Part shown: in pieces, positions 51,001 through 59,598 of the stretch
How positions within the stretch are numbered: position 1 is the first letter of the stretch
Layout of the letters: each line of letters begins with the position of its first letter
Notes under the pieces: generated by a model
What the model saw: only the letters and a program-made list of their open reading frames with translations
Database searches by the model: none
Told to the model about the DNA's origin: nothing
Source: Casimicrobiaceae bacterium
Lineage (GTDB): Bacteria > Pseudomonadota > Gammaproteobacteria > Burkholderiales > Casimicrobiaceae
NCBI GenBank assembly: GCA_026646885.1
Contig: JAPKHK010000003.1
Coordinates: 124,001-188,000 of the forward strand
Direction of reading: 5' to 3'
DNA: 64,000 nt
Made by a program: the position numbers and the translations under genes

Positions 51001-51390
51001 ATGTCTGTTTCCCCCATCACCAACGCACTCCCGGCCTTAAGCTCCAAGGACCGTGGCGTGCAAGCCGGCGCCCCGCCCCCAGTGGCGGAGCGCGCGGCCG
51101 TTTCCGAGGCGCCGCGCCCCGAGGTGCAGCTGCCCGCCCGCGCTCGCCCACCTCAGGAATCGGAGTTGCGGGAAGCGGTCGAGGACGCAAACCGGCATTT
51201 CCAGGAGCAGTCACTGAATTTGCAATACAGCATGGACGACGACACCAAGAAAATGATCATCAGACTGGTTGACGCCTCAACTGGTGAGGTGATACGCCAG
51301 ATCCCGAACGAGGAAATGCTGGCGATCGCTCGCGCGCTGGATCGGGCGATGTCTTCCGGTTCCGGTTTCGCCATTCAAACCGAAGCCTAG
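51001..51390 (+). CDS. flaG: FlaG family protein
   Basis: 129 aa from ATG 51001 with GGAGGG upstream. The C-terminal FlaG domain is clear (ELREAVEDANRHFQEQSLNLQYSMDD, KMIIRLVDASTGEVIRQIPNEEML). The N-terminal half is Pro/Ala-rich and likely disordered. FlaG affects filament length in other bacteria; its mechanism is uncertain. First gene of flaG-fliD-fliS-fliT, 23 bases before fliD. Confidence 0.92.
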   Translation: MSVSPITNALPALSSKDRGVQAGAPPPVAERAAVSEAPRPEVQLPARARPPQESELREAVEDANRHFQEQSLNLQYSMDDDTKKMIIRLVDASTGEVIRQIPNEEMLAIARALDRAMSSGSGFAIQTEA

Positions 51391-51413
51391 TCGAACCCGG
51401 CGAGGACCGCCCC

Positions 51414-53426
51414 ATGGCCAACATCTCTAGCCCCGGCATAGGCTCCAACCTCGACGTCAACAGCATTCTCTCGCAGTTGATGGCAGTCGAGCGGCAACCC
51501 CTGCAAGCGATCATGCAAAAGGAAGCTGGGCTGCAAGCCCAGCTTTCCGCCTTTGGTAGCCTCAAGAGCGCGGTCTCGACCTTTCAAACCGCGGTGGGCG
51601 GCGTCAACAGTGCCGCGCGTTTTCGCAGTCTTTCCGCCTCCAGCGGCGACAGCAGCGTATTCACCGCGACGGCAACGAGCGCCGCTGCGGTGGCCAGCTA
51701 CGGCATCAAAGTCACGCAGCTGGCGTCCAACCAGAGCGTCTACAGCAGCGCGTTCGCCAACACCACCGACACCGTGGGCACAGGGACGCTCACCATTCAA
51801 TTCGGCACCTACGATTCGGGGGGCAATACCTTTACGGTCAACAGCGCCAAGGCGGCACAGACCATCAGCGTCGGCGCGGCCAACCAAAGCCTCGCTGGCG
51901 TGCGCGATGCGATCAACGCCGCCAATGCCGGTGTGACCGCCACCATCGTCAATGACGGTGGCGGCAATCGCCTGGTGCTGTCCTCCAACGACAGCGGCGC
52001 GGCCAACGGTCTGAAGATCACCGTGACTGATGACGATGGCACCCATACCAACGCCTCGGGCTTGTCGCAAATCGCCTACGACCCCACCGCCACGGTGGGC
52101 ACGGGCAAGAACTTGACCGAAACGCAGGCGGCGCAAAACGCCAAGATCAAGATCAACGGCATCGACATCGAGAAGTCCACCAACACCATCAGCGACGCCA
52201 TCGAGGGCGTGACACTCACCCTGCTGAAAGAAAGCGCCACCACGGCGGTCAATCTTTCGGTCAGTCGCAATAGCGCCGGCATTTCCGCCGCGGTCAAGGA
52301 AATGGTGGACGCCTACAACACCCTCAACAAAGTGTTGGTCGATCTCACCAAATACGACGCGAATACCAAACAAGCGGGTCTATTGATCGGTGACGCCGCT
52401 TTGCGCACCATGCAATCGGATTTGCGCCGCACCCTGGGTAGCGCCCTGGGCACACCGTCGGGGAGCCTTTCCACACTGGGCCAAATCGGCGTGAGCTTTC
52501 AGCGCGATGGCACACTGACCATCGACTCGACCAAGCTCAACAACGCTATCAACAACAACTTCGCCGATCTCGCCGGTTTGTTCGCCGCCACCGGCGCAGC
52601 GAGCGACAGCCTGATCAAGTTCGACTCCAGCACCGCCGCGACCAAACCCGGGCAATATGCGGTAAACGTCACCCAAGTGGCGACGCGCGGCACACTTGCC
52701 GGCAATGCCGCCGCTGGGCTTACCATTACATCAGGAGTCAACGACCAGCTCTCACTCACCATCGACGGCGTCGATGCCACGGTCACCCTGGCCGCGGGCA
52801 CCTATGCTTCGGCCACCGCGCTGGCTGCCGAAGTGCAAACCCGGTTGAACGGTGTGAGCGGGCTCTCCTCCGCGGGCATCAGCGTCGCCGTGTCGCAAAG
52901 CGCGGGCGTCTTGACCTTCAGCTCCAACCGCTATGGCTCGGCCTCGACCGTCGCCTTGCTTTCCGGCGGCGGCAGCGCCGCCAACGATTTGTTTGGCGGC
53001 GGCAGCACCGCCACCGCGGGTCTCGATGTTGCCGGCACGATCGACGGCGTGAGCGCCAGCGGCACCGGGCAATACCTCACCGCCGCCAGCGGCTCTAGCG
53101 CCGAAGGCCTCAAAATTCAAGTGCTGGGCGGCGCCTTGGGCGCGCGCGGCACGGTCACGGCGACCCAAGGATACGCTTTTCAGCTCTCGCAACTAGCCAC
53201 CGGCTTTCTGGCGAGCAACGGATCCCTGGCCGCACGCAGCGATGGCATCAATGCGCGTATCAAGCTCAACCAGAAGCAGCAGGAGGCGCTGAACCAGCGT
53301 CTGATCAACATCGAAAAGCGCTATCGCGCGCAGTTCACCGCGCTGGACACCATGATCTCCCGCATGAACCAGACCAGCAATTACCTCACCCAGCAACTGG
53401 CCAACCTGCCTGGCGCGGGATCCTGA
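51414..53426 (+). CDS. fliD: flagellar filament cap protein FliD
   Basis: 670 aa. N-terminal FliD_N (ISSPGIGSNLDVNSILSQLMAVERQPL), a central region with flagellin-IN-like repeats rich in Thr/Ser/Gly (~110-220 and ~430-570), and FliD_C (AVKEMVDAYNTLNKVLVDLTKYD, then RINQKQQEALNQRLINIEKRYRAQFTALD-like C-terminal coiled coil). The pentameric cap guides flagellin polymerisation at the filament tip. It is longer than E. coli FliD (468 aa) because the central domains are expanded. Confidence 0.95.
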   Translation: MANISSPGIGSNLDVNSILSQLMAVERQPLQAIMQKEAGLQAQLSAFGSLKSAVSTFQTAVGGVNSAARFRSLSASSGDSSVFTATATSAAAVASYGIKVTQLASNQSVYSSAFANTTDTVGTGTLTIQFGTYDSGGNTFTVNSAKAAQTISVGAANQSLAGVRDAINAANAGVTATIVNDGGGNRLVLSSNDSGAANGLKITVTDDDGTHTNASGLSQIAYDPTATVGTGKNLTETQAAQNAKIKINGIDIEKSTNTISDAIEGVTLTLLKESATTAVNLSVSRNSAGISAAVKEMVDAYNTLNKVLVDLTKYDANTKQAGLLIGDAALRTMQSDLRRTLGSALGTPSGSLSTLGQIGVSFQRDGTLTIDSTKLNNAINNNFADLAGLFAATGAASDSLIKFDSSTAATKPGQYAVNVTQVATRGTLAGNAAAGLTITSGVNDQLSLTIDGVDATVTLAAGTYASATALAAEVQTRLNGVSGLSSAGISVAVSQSAGVLTFSSNRYGSASTVALLSGGGSAANDLFGGGSTATAGLDVAGTIDGVSASGTGQYLTAASGSSAEGLKIQVLGGALGARGTVTATQGYAFQLSQLATGFLASNGSLAARSDGINARIKLNQKQQEALNQRLINIEKRYRAQFTALDTMISRMNQTSNYLTQQLANLPGAGS

Positions 53427-53442
53427 CTTTCTAGAGGAAGCC

Positions 53443-53862
53443 ATGTATCGCACGCAAAAACTTGGCGTCGCCGCGTATGCCAAAGTCGGCACCGAAACCG
53501 GGGTCTTCGATGCTTCGCCGCACCGGCTGGTCCTGATGCTCTTCGATGGTGCCCTCGCCGCCTTGGGCACCGCGCGCGCGCAAATGCAGGTGGGCGACAC
53601 CGCCGCCAAGGGCACCTCGATTTCCAAGGCCATCGCCATCATCGACGACGGTCTCAAGGCCAGCCTCGATCTTTCCGTGGGGGGTGAAACCGCGGCGAAC
53701 CTGCATGCGCTCTACGAGTACATGAGCAAGCAACTGCTGCTCGCCAATCTGCGCAACAATCCTGCCATACTGGAAGAAGTGCGCGGCCTGCTCACCGAGC
53801 TGCGCGCAGCTTGGGAGACCATCGGCAACCTGCCCGCTACCGCCCTGGAAGTCCCCGCATGA
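53443..53862 (+). CDS. fliS: flagellin chaperone FliS
   Basis: 139 aa. Family core: GVFDASPHRLVLMLFDGALAALGTARAQMQ, then SKAIAIIDDGLKASLDLSVGGETAANLHALYEYM. It binds the flagellin C-terminus and keeps subunits unfolded for export. AGGAAG precedes the ATG. It follows fliD by 16 bases and overlaps fliT by 4 bases. Confidence 0.95.
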   Translation: MYRTQKLGVAAYAKVGTETGVFDASPHRLVLMLFDGALAALGTARAQMQVGDTAAKGTSISKAIAIIDDGLKASLDLSVGGETAANLHALYEYMSKQLLLANLRNNPAILEEVRGLLTELRAAWETIGNLPATALEVPA

Positions 53863-54248
53863 TGCTCGGCCAAACCGTCTATCGCACGCCCGTTCAAATT
53901 CCTATGAGTAACCATCCCATCCTCGACCATTACCAGCGCATCAAAGACGTGACCGGGCAGATGGTCGCAGCGGCCCGCCGCGCCGATTGGGACCACTTGA
54001 TCGATCTGGAAGAGAGCTGCCGCTCGCTCACCGACGCGCTGATGGAAGCCGAGCGCGGCATACAGTTGCCACCGCCGATGCTGGAGCGTAAGGTCGAATT
54101 GATTCGCAATGTGCTCGCCGACGACGCTGAGATTCGCAACCTCACCGAACCATGGATGAAGCGCCTGCAGGAGCTCCTGCAAGGCGTCGATCTTTCGCGG
54201 CAGGTCAGCAGCGCCTACGGGCGCAGCGACGCGGCCGACTGGCGATGA
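53859..54248 (+). CDS. fliT: FliT-like flagellar chaperone
   Basis: 129 aa. The start at 53859 is chosen because it overlaps the fliS stop (ATGA) and has GGAAG 7 bases upstream; ATG 53904 (MSNHPILDHY) is an alternative. Helical sequence with ILDHYQRIKDVTGQMVAAARRADWDHLIDLEESCRSL fits the FliT family of FliD export chaperones, which are poorly conserved. Position after fliS supports the call. In enterobacteria FliT also binds FlhDC; whether it does so here is unknown. Confidence 0.8.
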   Translation: MMLGQTVYRTPVQIPMSNHPILDHYQRIKDVTGQMVAAARRADWDHLIDLEESCRSLTDALMEAERGIQLPPPMLERKVELIRNVLADDAEIRNLTEPWMKRLQELLQGVDLSRQVSSAYGRSDAADWR

Positions 54249-54415
54249 TACTGGCACTGGCGCTCGGGGCTCTAGGTTTAGCCGCCGTTTGGCTGGCGGT
54301 GCTGGCATGGTCGCGCTGGGCAGAAGATGTTCGCGAAGCGGAAAGCTCCGCTATGTTGGGCGCGGAAGCGCTCTATCCGGCGGAGCGGATCACCATCGAG
54401 CCGCGCCAGAAGTAG
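54245..54415 (+). CDS. 56-residue single-pass membrane protein in the fliD operon
   Basis: ATG at 54245 overlaps the fliT stop (ATGA). The product has one strong membrane helix (MILALALGALGLAAVWLAVL, residues 1-20), an amphipathic charged segment (WSRWAEDVREAESS) and a short tail ending EPRQK. I recognise no family. The tight overlap on the 5' side and position between fliT and fliK argue that it is translated. It could be a small accessory membrane protein of the flagellum; this is inference. Confidence 0.55.
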   Translation: MILALALGALGLAAVWLAVLAWSRWAEDVREAESSAMLGAEALYPAERITIEPRQK

Positions 54416-54448
54416 ACCGCGCCGGCCTGCGGGAAGCGCCCCAATCCC

Positions 54449-55672
54449 ATGATCCACGTCGATACCCGCGCTCTGCTTGCCCTCTATGATCGGCGCCTCG
54501 ACCTCGCCTCGGGCATCAATGCGGCGCACGCGGAAGATGCGGCGGTGGGCGGAGTCAACGCGATCGCGCGGGTTGAAGCACTCCTCGCCGACGGCCAGTT
54601 CCGCGCCACCGTTGCCAATCAGGTCCTGAGCCTCAACCTTCCGCCGGGAACGCGAATCGGAGATGAAGTGCCGGTGCGCCTGGTTGACGGCAATTGGGTC
54701 TCCGCAGCGACCTCGGCGGGCACGGTCAAACCGCCGTTGGCTGCCGCGCCGATGGCAGCCGGCGCCGCTGGCGAAGCCGTTACCACGCGCCTGAGTCCGG
54801 CAGTGCGGCTACTGAGTGAACTCTTGCAGCAATCCGCAGGCGGGGCAACACGCCCCGCGCTCAGCAGCCCAGGCATTCTGCTCGCCCAAGCACCGCAGGA
54901 TGTGAGCGCCTTGGCGCGGGCCATTCGCGGCGCCTTCGCCGAAAGCGGCTTGTTTTACGAAGCGCACCAAGCACAATGGCTAGTCGGTGGCCGCAGCCTC
55001 GCTCAGTTGCGCCAGGAGCCTCAAGGGCAACTGCCCCCGCTGCCGCCTTCCACGCCACTAGCGGTCGCGCCACCGCCCGCGGCCCTGCCCCCGGCCAGCG
55101 ACGCCTTGGCGAAAGCAGTCGCAGCCGCCGCGCTGGGACCAGCCGAGATTCCCGATGCGGCAAGCGAATACCGCAATATTGCCGCGATTGGCGCGGCGAG
55201 CGCGGATACGGACGCGGAACAAACCGGCGCGGTTAGCGAGACCCCGGCAGGTCCGGGGGCTGCGCCTCGGGCGACCGAATCCATGCCCCGCCCCGCCGGC
55301 CCCAATATGCACCCCGATGCCCTCCCGTTGGTGCGCCAGCAATTGGAGGTACTCGAACAGCCCGTGCTCGCCTGGCGGGGTGAATTCTGGCCGGGCCAGC
55401 CCGGTGAAATCGAGTTACGCGAGGACCGCGATCCCAGCGCCACGACAAGCGCGGAGAGAGTGTTTGCCACGCGACTCACTCTCGAATTACCGCGCCTGGG
55501 GCCCGTGGAAGCGATGCTGCAAATTTCCGGCAAGCATCTGCAGGTGCGCTTGCACGGCTCCCCGGGAAGCAGCGCCGAGGAAATGGACGCGGGGCTAGCC
55601 GATCTGAGTGCAGCCCTTGCGGCTTTGGGTTTGCAGCTGGGTGAACTACGGGTGGTTCATGGCCAAGCCTGA
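54449..55672 (+). CDS. fliK: flagellar hook-length control protein FliK-like
   Basis: 407 aa. The N-terminal two-thirds is Ala/Pro-rich and low in complexity, as in FliK rulers. The C-terminal ~90 residues (PVLAWRGEFWPGQPGEIEL, RLTLELPRLGPVEAMLQISGKHLQVRL, LAALGLQLGELRV) match the Flg_hook domain that contacts FlhB. It is followed immediately by flhX, a free-standing copy of the FlhB C-terminal domain. A canonical fliK could exist elsewhere, so this may be a second, filament-operon version. Confidence 0.75.
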   Translation: MIHVDTRALLALYDRRLDLASGINAAHAEDAAVGGVNAIARVEALLADGQFRATVANQVLSLNLPPGTRIGDEVPVRLVDGNWVSAATSAGTVKPPLAAAPMAAGAAGEAVTTRLSPAVRLLSELLQQSAGGATRPALSSPGILLAQAPQDVSALARAIRGAFAESGLFYEAHQAQWLVGGRSLAQLRQEPQGQLPPLPPSTPLAVAPPPAALPPASDALAKAVAAAALGPAEIPDAASEYRNIAAIGAASADTDAEQTGAVSETPAGPGAAPRATESMPRPAGPNMHPDALPLVRQQLEVLEQPVLAWRGEFWPGQPGEIELREDRDPSATTSAERVFATRLTLELPRLGPVEAMLQISGKHLQVRLHGSPGSSAEEMDAGLADLSAALAALGLQLGELRVVHGQA

Positions 55673-55952
55673 CGCCCCGCGCCAGTCGGCCGTGGCCCTG
55701 GCCTACCATGCGGGCGACTTCGCACCGCGGATAGTGGCCAAGGGTAAAGGCATTGTCGCCGAGGCGATCATTGCCAAGGCGCGGGCGGCGGGTGTTTACG
55801 TGCACGAATCGCCCGACATGGTGGGCCTTTTGATGCAAGTCGATCTCGACGAGCACATCCCTCCGGAGCTATATTTGGCGGTCGCGGAATTGCTCGCCTG
55901 GTTGTACAGGCTCGATCGCCGCGAAGCCCCTCAACCTGCACCGACGGCCTGA
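55659..55952 (+). CDS. flhX: FlhB C-terminal-like protein (FlhX/FhlX)
   Basis: 97 aa homologous to the cytoplasmic end of FlhB without the membrane part: SAVALAYHAGDFAPRIVAKGKGIVAEAIIAKARAAGV, then VHESPDMVGLL and DEHIPPELYLAVAELLAWLYRLD. It begins after the cleavage site position and so corresponds to the FlhB-CC(C) piece (the NPTH itself is absent). Such proteins can partly substitute for the FlhB C-terminus in export switching. The ATG lies 14 bases inside the fliK-like gene, which fits a FliK-FlhB functional pair. Confidence 0.88.
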   Translation: MAKPDAPRQSAVALAYHAGDFAPRIVAKGKGIVAEAIIAKARAAGVYVHESPDMVGLLMQVDLDEHIPPELYLAVAELLAWLYRLDRREAPQPAPTA

Positions 55953-56000
55953 CCTCGCGAGAGGCGGACCAGCGGCTCGATAACATCCGGATTTGGCTCC

Positions 56001-56777
56001 ATGCGCACGCGGACCGACGATCTCCTCAAGTTCGAACTCGCCTCACCCACCGACGAGGAACACTATGCGGTTTCCAACCGCTTGGACATCCTGGCGGTAT
56101 TGCGCGACCTCTACGACCGGCAGGGCATGGTGGCGCTCTACTATGGCAGCGGCGGTGACTCCCTGCTCACCACGCTGGTCGGCATCCGTCCCGACCAGCA
56201 GGGACTACTCCTGGACTGCAGTGGCGATCCGGCCGTCAACCAGGCTATCGTCAAATCCGGGAAGCTCATCGCCATCGGTTCGCAGCGCGGCGTGCGCGTG
56301 CAATTCACCTTCGATGGCGCGCAACTGGTCGAGCACGAAGCCGGCCAGGCGTTTCGGGTGGCGTTTCCGAGGCGCATGGTGCGCATCCAGCGGCGCGAAT
56401 ACTACCGCCTGACGCTACCCAGCGCGCACCCCATTCGCTGCCGCATTCCTCTTCCCGACCACGCCACCCGCAAGGTACTGGACGTCAACTTGGTAGACAT
56501 CAGCGTGGGCGGCATCGGCATCATCGGCTATCCACCCGATGTCGAATTCGAATCGGGCACGGTCTATCGAGGCTGCCGTATCGACCTGCCCTACATCGGT
56601 GCGATTAACTTCGCCATGCAGATTCGCAGCACCTTTCGAGTCACGCTACCCGGCGGTCAGCCGGTCAAGCGTTCGGGCTGCCAGTTCGTCGACATGCCGG
56701 AACCGACCGTGGCACAGATCCAGCGCTACATCCTGCAGCACGAGCGCGAGCGCCGGGCGCGAGAGATGGGAGACTAG
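56001..56777 (+). CDS. ycgR: flagellar brake protein YcgR (c-di-GMP receptor)
   Basis: 258 aa. N-terminal YcgR domain (~10-120; VSNRLDILAVLRDLYDRQGMVALYY) and C-terminal PilZ domain (~125-245). The c-di-GMP binding motifs are present: RIQRREYYR (RxxxR) and DISVGGIGI ([D/N]xSxxG). When c-di-GMP is bound, YcgR interacts with the motor and slows swimming. It ends the fliD operon and would read the output of the cyclases at 26175 and 41460 and the phosphodiesterase at 24415. Confidence 0.94.
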   Translation: MRTRTDDLLKFELASPTDEEHYAVSNRLDILAVLRDLYDRQGMVALYYGSGGDSLLTTLVGIRPDQQGLLLDCSGDPAVNQAIVKSGKLIAIGSQRGVRVQFTFDGAQLVEHEAGQAFRVAFPRRMVRIQRREYYRLTLPSAHPIRCRIPLPDHATRKVLDVNLVDISVGGIGIIGYPPDVEFESGTVYRGCRIDLPYIGAINFAMQIRSTFRVTLPGGQPVKRSGCQFVDMPEPTVAQIQRYILQHERERRAREMGD

Positions 56778-56977
56778 GGTCCAAAAAGGCTCCACTTCAT
56801 GCAACTTCGGAGTAGAAATGCATCACGGTGACGGTTCGGATTACGGCAAGAGTACTCACCGCTCGATCCGGGCGAGTCAAAGGCACAGGACTTTTCTCCG
56901 CGTTCCTCTTTGCTACATTGCAGCGCCTGCAACCAGGGGATGTTTGATTCTTGGTCCCGGCCTCGAGTTCTCGGTCT

Positions 56978-57295
56978 TCAGTCCGGCACTTCGATTTCGA
57001 TTCGCCCCTCGACCAACCGCGTGGGAAAGGTTGACACCGGCTCATAGGCAGGCGCAGAGAGGGCGGCACCGGTCCTGACGTTGAACCGCGCACCGTGCCG
57101 CCAGCAGGTGATCTCCTCGCCCGAAAATTTGCCCGCGGTAAGCTCCTCGTCTTCGTGGCTGCAGAGGTCTTCGAGAGCGTAGAAATTCCCCGCGACGTTG
57201 AACACCGCGATGACGAGCCCATCGTCCGTTTCAAACCTGGCGAAACCGCCCGGTGGTACGTCGGCAGCTGAACCGATACTGACCCAAGTGCCCAT
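56978..57295 (-). CDS. Rieske [2Fe-2S] ferredoxin
   Basis: 105 aa soluble Rieske protein of the oxygenase-ferredoxin/NirD-like type. Both ligand pairs are visible: C-x-H (CSHEDEEL) and C-x2-H (CWRHGARFNV). It is the last gene of the leftward suf operon, 9 bases after sufT. An electron-donating role in cluster assembly, or simply being a client of the pathway, are both possible. No oxygenase subunit is nearby. Confidence 0.9.
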   Translation of the reverse strand: MGTWVSIGSAADVPPGGFARFETDDGLVIAVFNVAGNFYALEDLCSHEDEELTAGKFSGEEITCWRHGARFNVRTGAALSAPAYEPVSTFPTRLVEGRIEIEVPD

Positions 57296-57304
57296 GGCGC
57301 GCGC

Positions 57305-57865
57305 TCAGAACAAGCCCGTTTCGAGACGCGCCGCTTCGCTCATGCGATCACGACTCCAGGGTGGGTCCCAAACCAACTCGATGTGAACGTCTTCGACGCC
57401 CGGAATCGCGCGAATCTTCTCCGCCACCTCTTGCTGCAAGGCTTCGCCCATGCCACAGCCCACCGCGGTGAGCGTCATGTTGACGAAAACCGCGTAGCCC
57501 TTGCCGTTCTCAACAGGTTTGGCGTAGCAGTCATAAATGAGGCCCAGGTCGACCACGTTGATGGGGATTTCCGGATCGTAACAAGTGGCCATCTGCGACC
57601 AGGCCGCGGACTCTACCTGGTCGCGGGTGATGGTTTCGGCCGACAGTCCGGCCAGGGCGGGATTGACCTCGGGCTCCTTGCCTAGCGCGTCGGCGTCGCG
57701 CCCCTCGATCCGGTACATGCTGCCGTTGGTGACGACCGTGAAACTGCCCCCCAGATGCTGAGTAATCGTCACCAAGTCGCCCTGGTTGAGGCGCACCAGC
57801 GTGCCCCAAGGCACCAGCGCGGCATCGCAATCCCGGGTCAGCACTACGTCTTCAGTCGCTCGCAT
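57305..57865 (-). CDS. sufT: Fe-S cluster maturation protein SufT
   Basis: 186 aa. An N-terminal ~95-residue segment specific to SufT in Gram-negative bacteria (VPWGTLVRLNQGDLVTITQHLGGSFTV, MYRIEGRDADALG) is followed by a MIP18/DUF59 domain with CYDPEIPINVVDLGLIYD, MTLTAVGCGMGEAL and VELVWDPPWSRDRMSEAAR-like end. SufT assists Fe-S protein maturation, especially under high demand. It lies 21 bases downstream of sufU. Confidence 0.93.
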   Translation of the reverse strand: MRATEDVVLTRDCDAALVPWGTLVRLNQGDLVTITQHLGGSFTVVTNGSMYRIEGRDADALGKEPEVNPALAGLSAETITRDQVESAAWSQMATCYDPEIPINVVDLGLIYDCYAKPVENGKGYAVFVNMTLTAVGCGMGEALQQEVAEKIRAIPGVEDVHIELVWDPPWSRDRMSEAARLETGLF

Positions 57866-57886
57866 GTCTATTACCCACGTCCCACT

Positions 57887-58333
57887 TCATTCGGTCTTGG
57901 CGGTGTCCCCGCTACCCAGCACCGCGTTGTGCAGGGTGTGCCACGCCAAGGTGGCGCATTTCACCCGCGCCGGATATTCACGCACGCCTTCGAAGACCTC
58001 CAGCTTGCCCATATCCGCGTGCGGCGCCGGCTCGGCGTCGGTCAGCATGGCATGGAAGGCCTCGAACATCTTCTCCACGTCGGCAAGGGGTTTGCCCTTC
58101 ACGGCCTCGGTCATGAGCGACGCGGAGGCCGTGGAAATGGCGCAGCCTTGCCCTTGGAAGCTGACATCGGCAACCACCCCGTCCCGCACCGTGAGGTAGA
58201 GCGTGAGCTGGTCGCCGCACAGCGGGTTGTGGCCATGCGCCACCTGCGTAGGCGCGGGCAGCACGCCATAGTTGCGCGGGTGGCGGTTGTGATCAAAAAT
58301 CACCTCCTGGTAGAGGTCGCGCAGGTCGCTCAT
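57887..58333 (-). CDS. sufU: SufU-type sulfur transfer protein
   Basis: 148 aa IscU-fold protein. The ligand set is CGDQLTLY (Cys and Asp), GQGCAIS and RVKCATLAW, with an extra ~20-residue insertion before the last cysteine (DVEKMFEAFHAM), the feature separating SufU from IscU. SufU accepts persulfide from SufS, taking the role SufE has in E. coli. It overlaps sufS by 4 bases, as expected for partners. Confidence 0.93.
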   Translation of the reverse strand: MSDLRDLYQEVIFDHNRHPRNYGVLPAPTQVAHGHNPLCGDQLTLYLTVRDGVVADVSFQGQGCAISTASASLMTEAVKGKPLADVEKMFEAFHAMLTDAEPAPHADMGKLEVFEGVREYPARVKCATLAWHTLHNAVLGSGDTAKTE

Positions 58334-59598
58334 TTGCCAAACATCTCAACGACCCGGTGCAAGCCGGCGAAAAGCGCATCGACTTCGGCGAGAGTGTTGT
58401 ACAGACCAAAGGAAGCGCGCGCCGTGCCGGGAATGCCAAAGCGGGTCATCACCGGCATGGCGCAGTGATGCCCAGCCCGAATCGCCACGCCCTGATGATC
58501 GAGGATGGTGCCGATGTCGTGCGGATGCACGCCATCGAGCACGAAGGACAGAATTCCCGCCTTCTCGCGTGCCGTGCCAATCACTTTCATGCCCTTGATT
58601 TCCGGCACACGCTTCATGGCATGCGCCAGAAGCCGCGCCTCGTGTTCGTGGATGTTATGCAAGCCAAGCTTGTGCACATACTCCAGCGCCACGCCAAAGG
58701 CGATCCCCCCCGCGATGTGCGGAGTTCCCGCTTCGAATTTATGCGGCACTGGCGCATAGGTCGACTTCTCGAACGACACCGTGGTGATCATGTCGCCGCC
58801 ACCCTGCCACGGCGGCATGGCCTCAAGCCAGGACCTCTTGGCGTAGAGCGCGCCGATGCCGGTAGGCCCGTAGAGCTTGTGTCCGGATATGGCGTAGAAG
58901 TCGCAGTCGAGCGCCTGCACGTCCACGGCAGTGTGCGCCGCGGCCTGCGCGCCGTCGATCAGCACCGGCACCCCCCGGCTGTGGGCGGCATCGATGATGC
59001 TCTTCACCGGATTGACCGAACCCAGGGCGTTGGAAACGTGCCCCACCGCCACGAGTTTGGTGCGCGCACAAAGCAATCGCTCGAATTCTTCGTAAACAAA
59101 TTCGCCGGCATCGTTGATCGGCACGACTCTGAGCACCGCCCCGGTCTGCTCGCAAAGGAGCTGCCAGGGCAAGATATTGGAGTGATGCTCCATGGCGGAG
59201 ATGATGATTTCGTCGCCCGCCTGGAAGCGGCTGCGCCCAAAGCTCTGCGCCACGAGATTGATGGCCTCGGTAGTGCCGCGCACGAAGACGATTTCCTCAT
59301 GACGTTTGGCGTTCAAAAACCGGCGCACCGTGTCGCGCGCCTTTTCATAGGCTTCAGTCGCTTCCTGCGAGAGCGTGTGCACGCCGCGATGAATGTTGGC
59401 GTTGGTGTGCTCGTAATAGTACTTCTCGGCTTCGATCACCACCGCGGGCTTTTGCTTGGTGGCGGCGTTGTCGAAATAGACCAGCGGCTGGCCGCGGATC
59501 CGCCGCGCCAGAATGGGAAAATCGGCGCGCAACATCTCCACGGGCACGTCGCCGACGGATTCGGCGCAAGCGGCTTCTTTCAGCACGGCGGCATTCAT
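58330..59598 (-). CDS. sufS: cysteine desulfurase SufS
   Basis: 422 aa, type II cysteine desulfurase. The PLP lysine lies in AISGHKLYGPTG and the catalytic cysteine in RAGHHCAMPVM; other landmarks are DNAATKQKP, GTTEAINLVAQ, EHHSNILPW and DGAQAAAH. It makes alanine and an enzyme-bound persulfide from cysteine. It overlaps both sufD (upstream) and sufU (downstream) by 4 bases. Confidence 0.97.
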   Translation of the reverse strand: MNAAVLKEAACAESVGDVPVEMLRADFPILARRIRGQPLVYFDNAATKQKPAVVIEAEKYYYEHTNANIHRGVHTLSQEATEAYEKARDTVRRFLNAKRHEEIVFVRGTTEAINLVAQSFGRSRFQAGDEIIISAMEHHSNILPWQLLCEQTGAVLRVVPINDAGEFVYEEFERLLCARTKLVAVGHVSNALGSVNPVKSIIDAAHSRGVPVLIDGAQAAAHTAVDVQALDCDFYAISGHKLYGPTGIGALYAKRSWLEAMPPWQGGGDMITTVSFEKSTYAPVPHKFEAGTPHIAGGIAFGVALEYVHKLGLHNIHEHEARLLAHAMKRVPEIKGMKVIGTAREKAGILSFVLDGVHPHDIGTILDHQGVAIRAGHHCAMPVMTRFGIPGTARASFGLYNTLAEVDALFAGLHRVVEMFGK

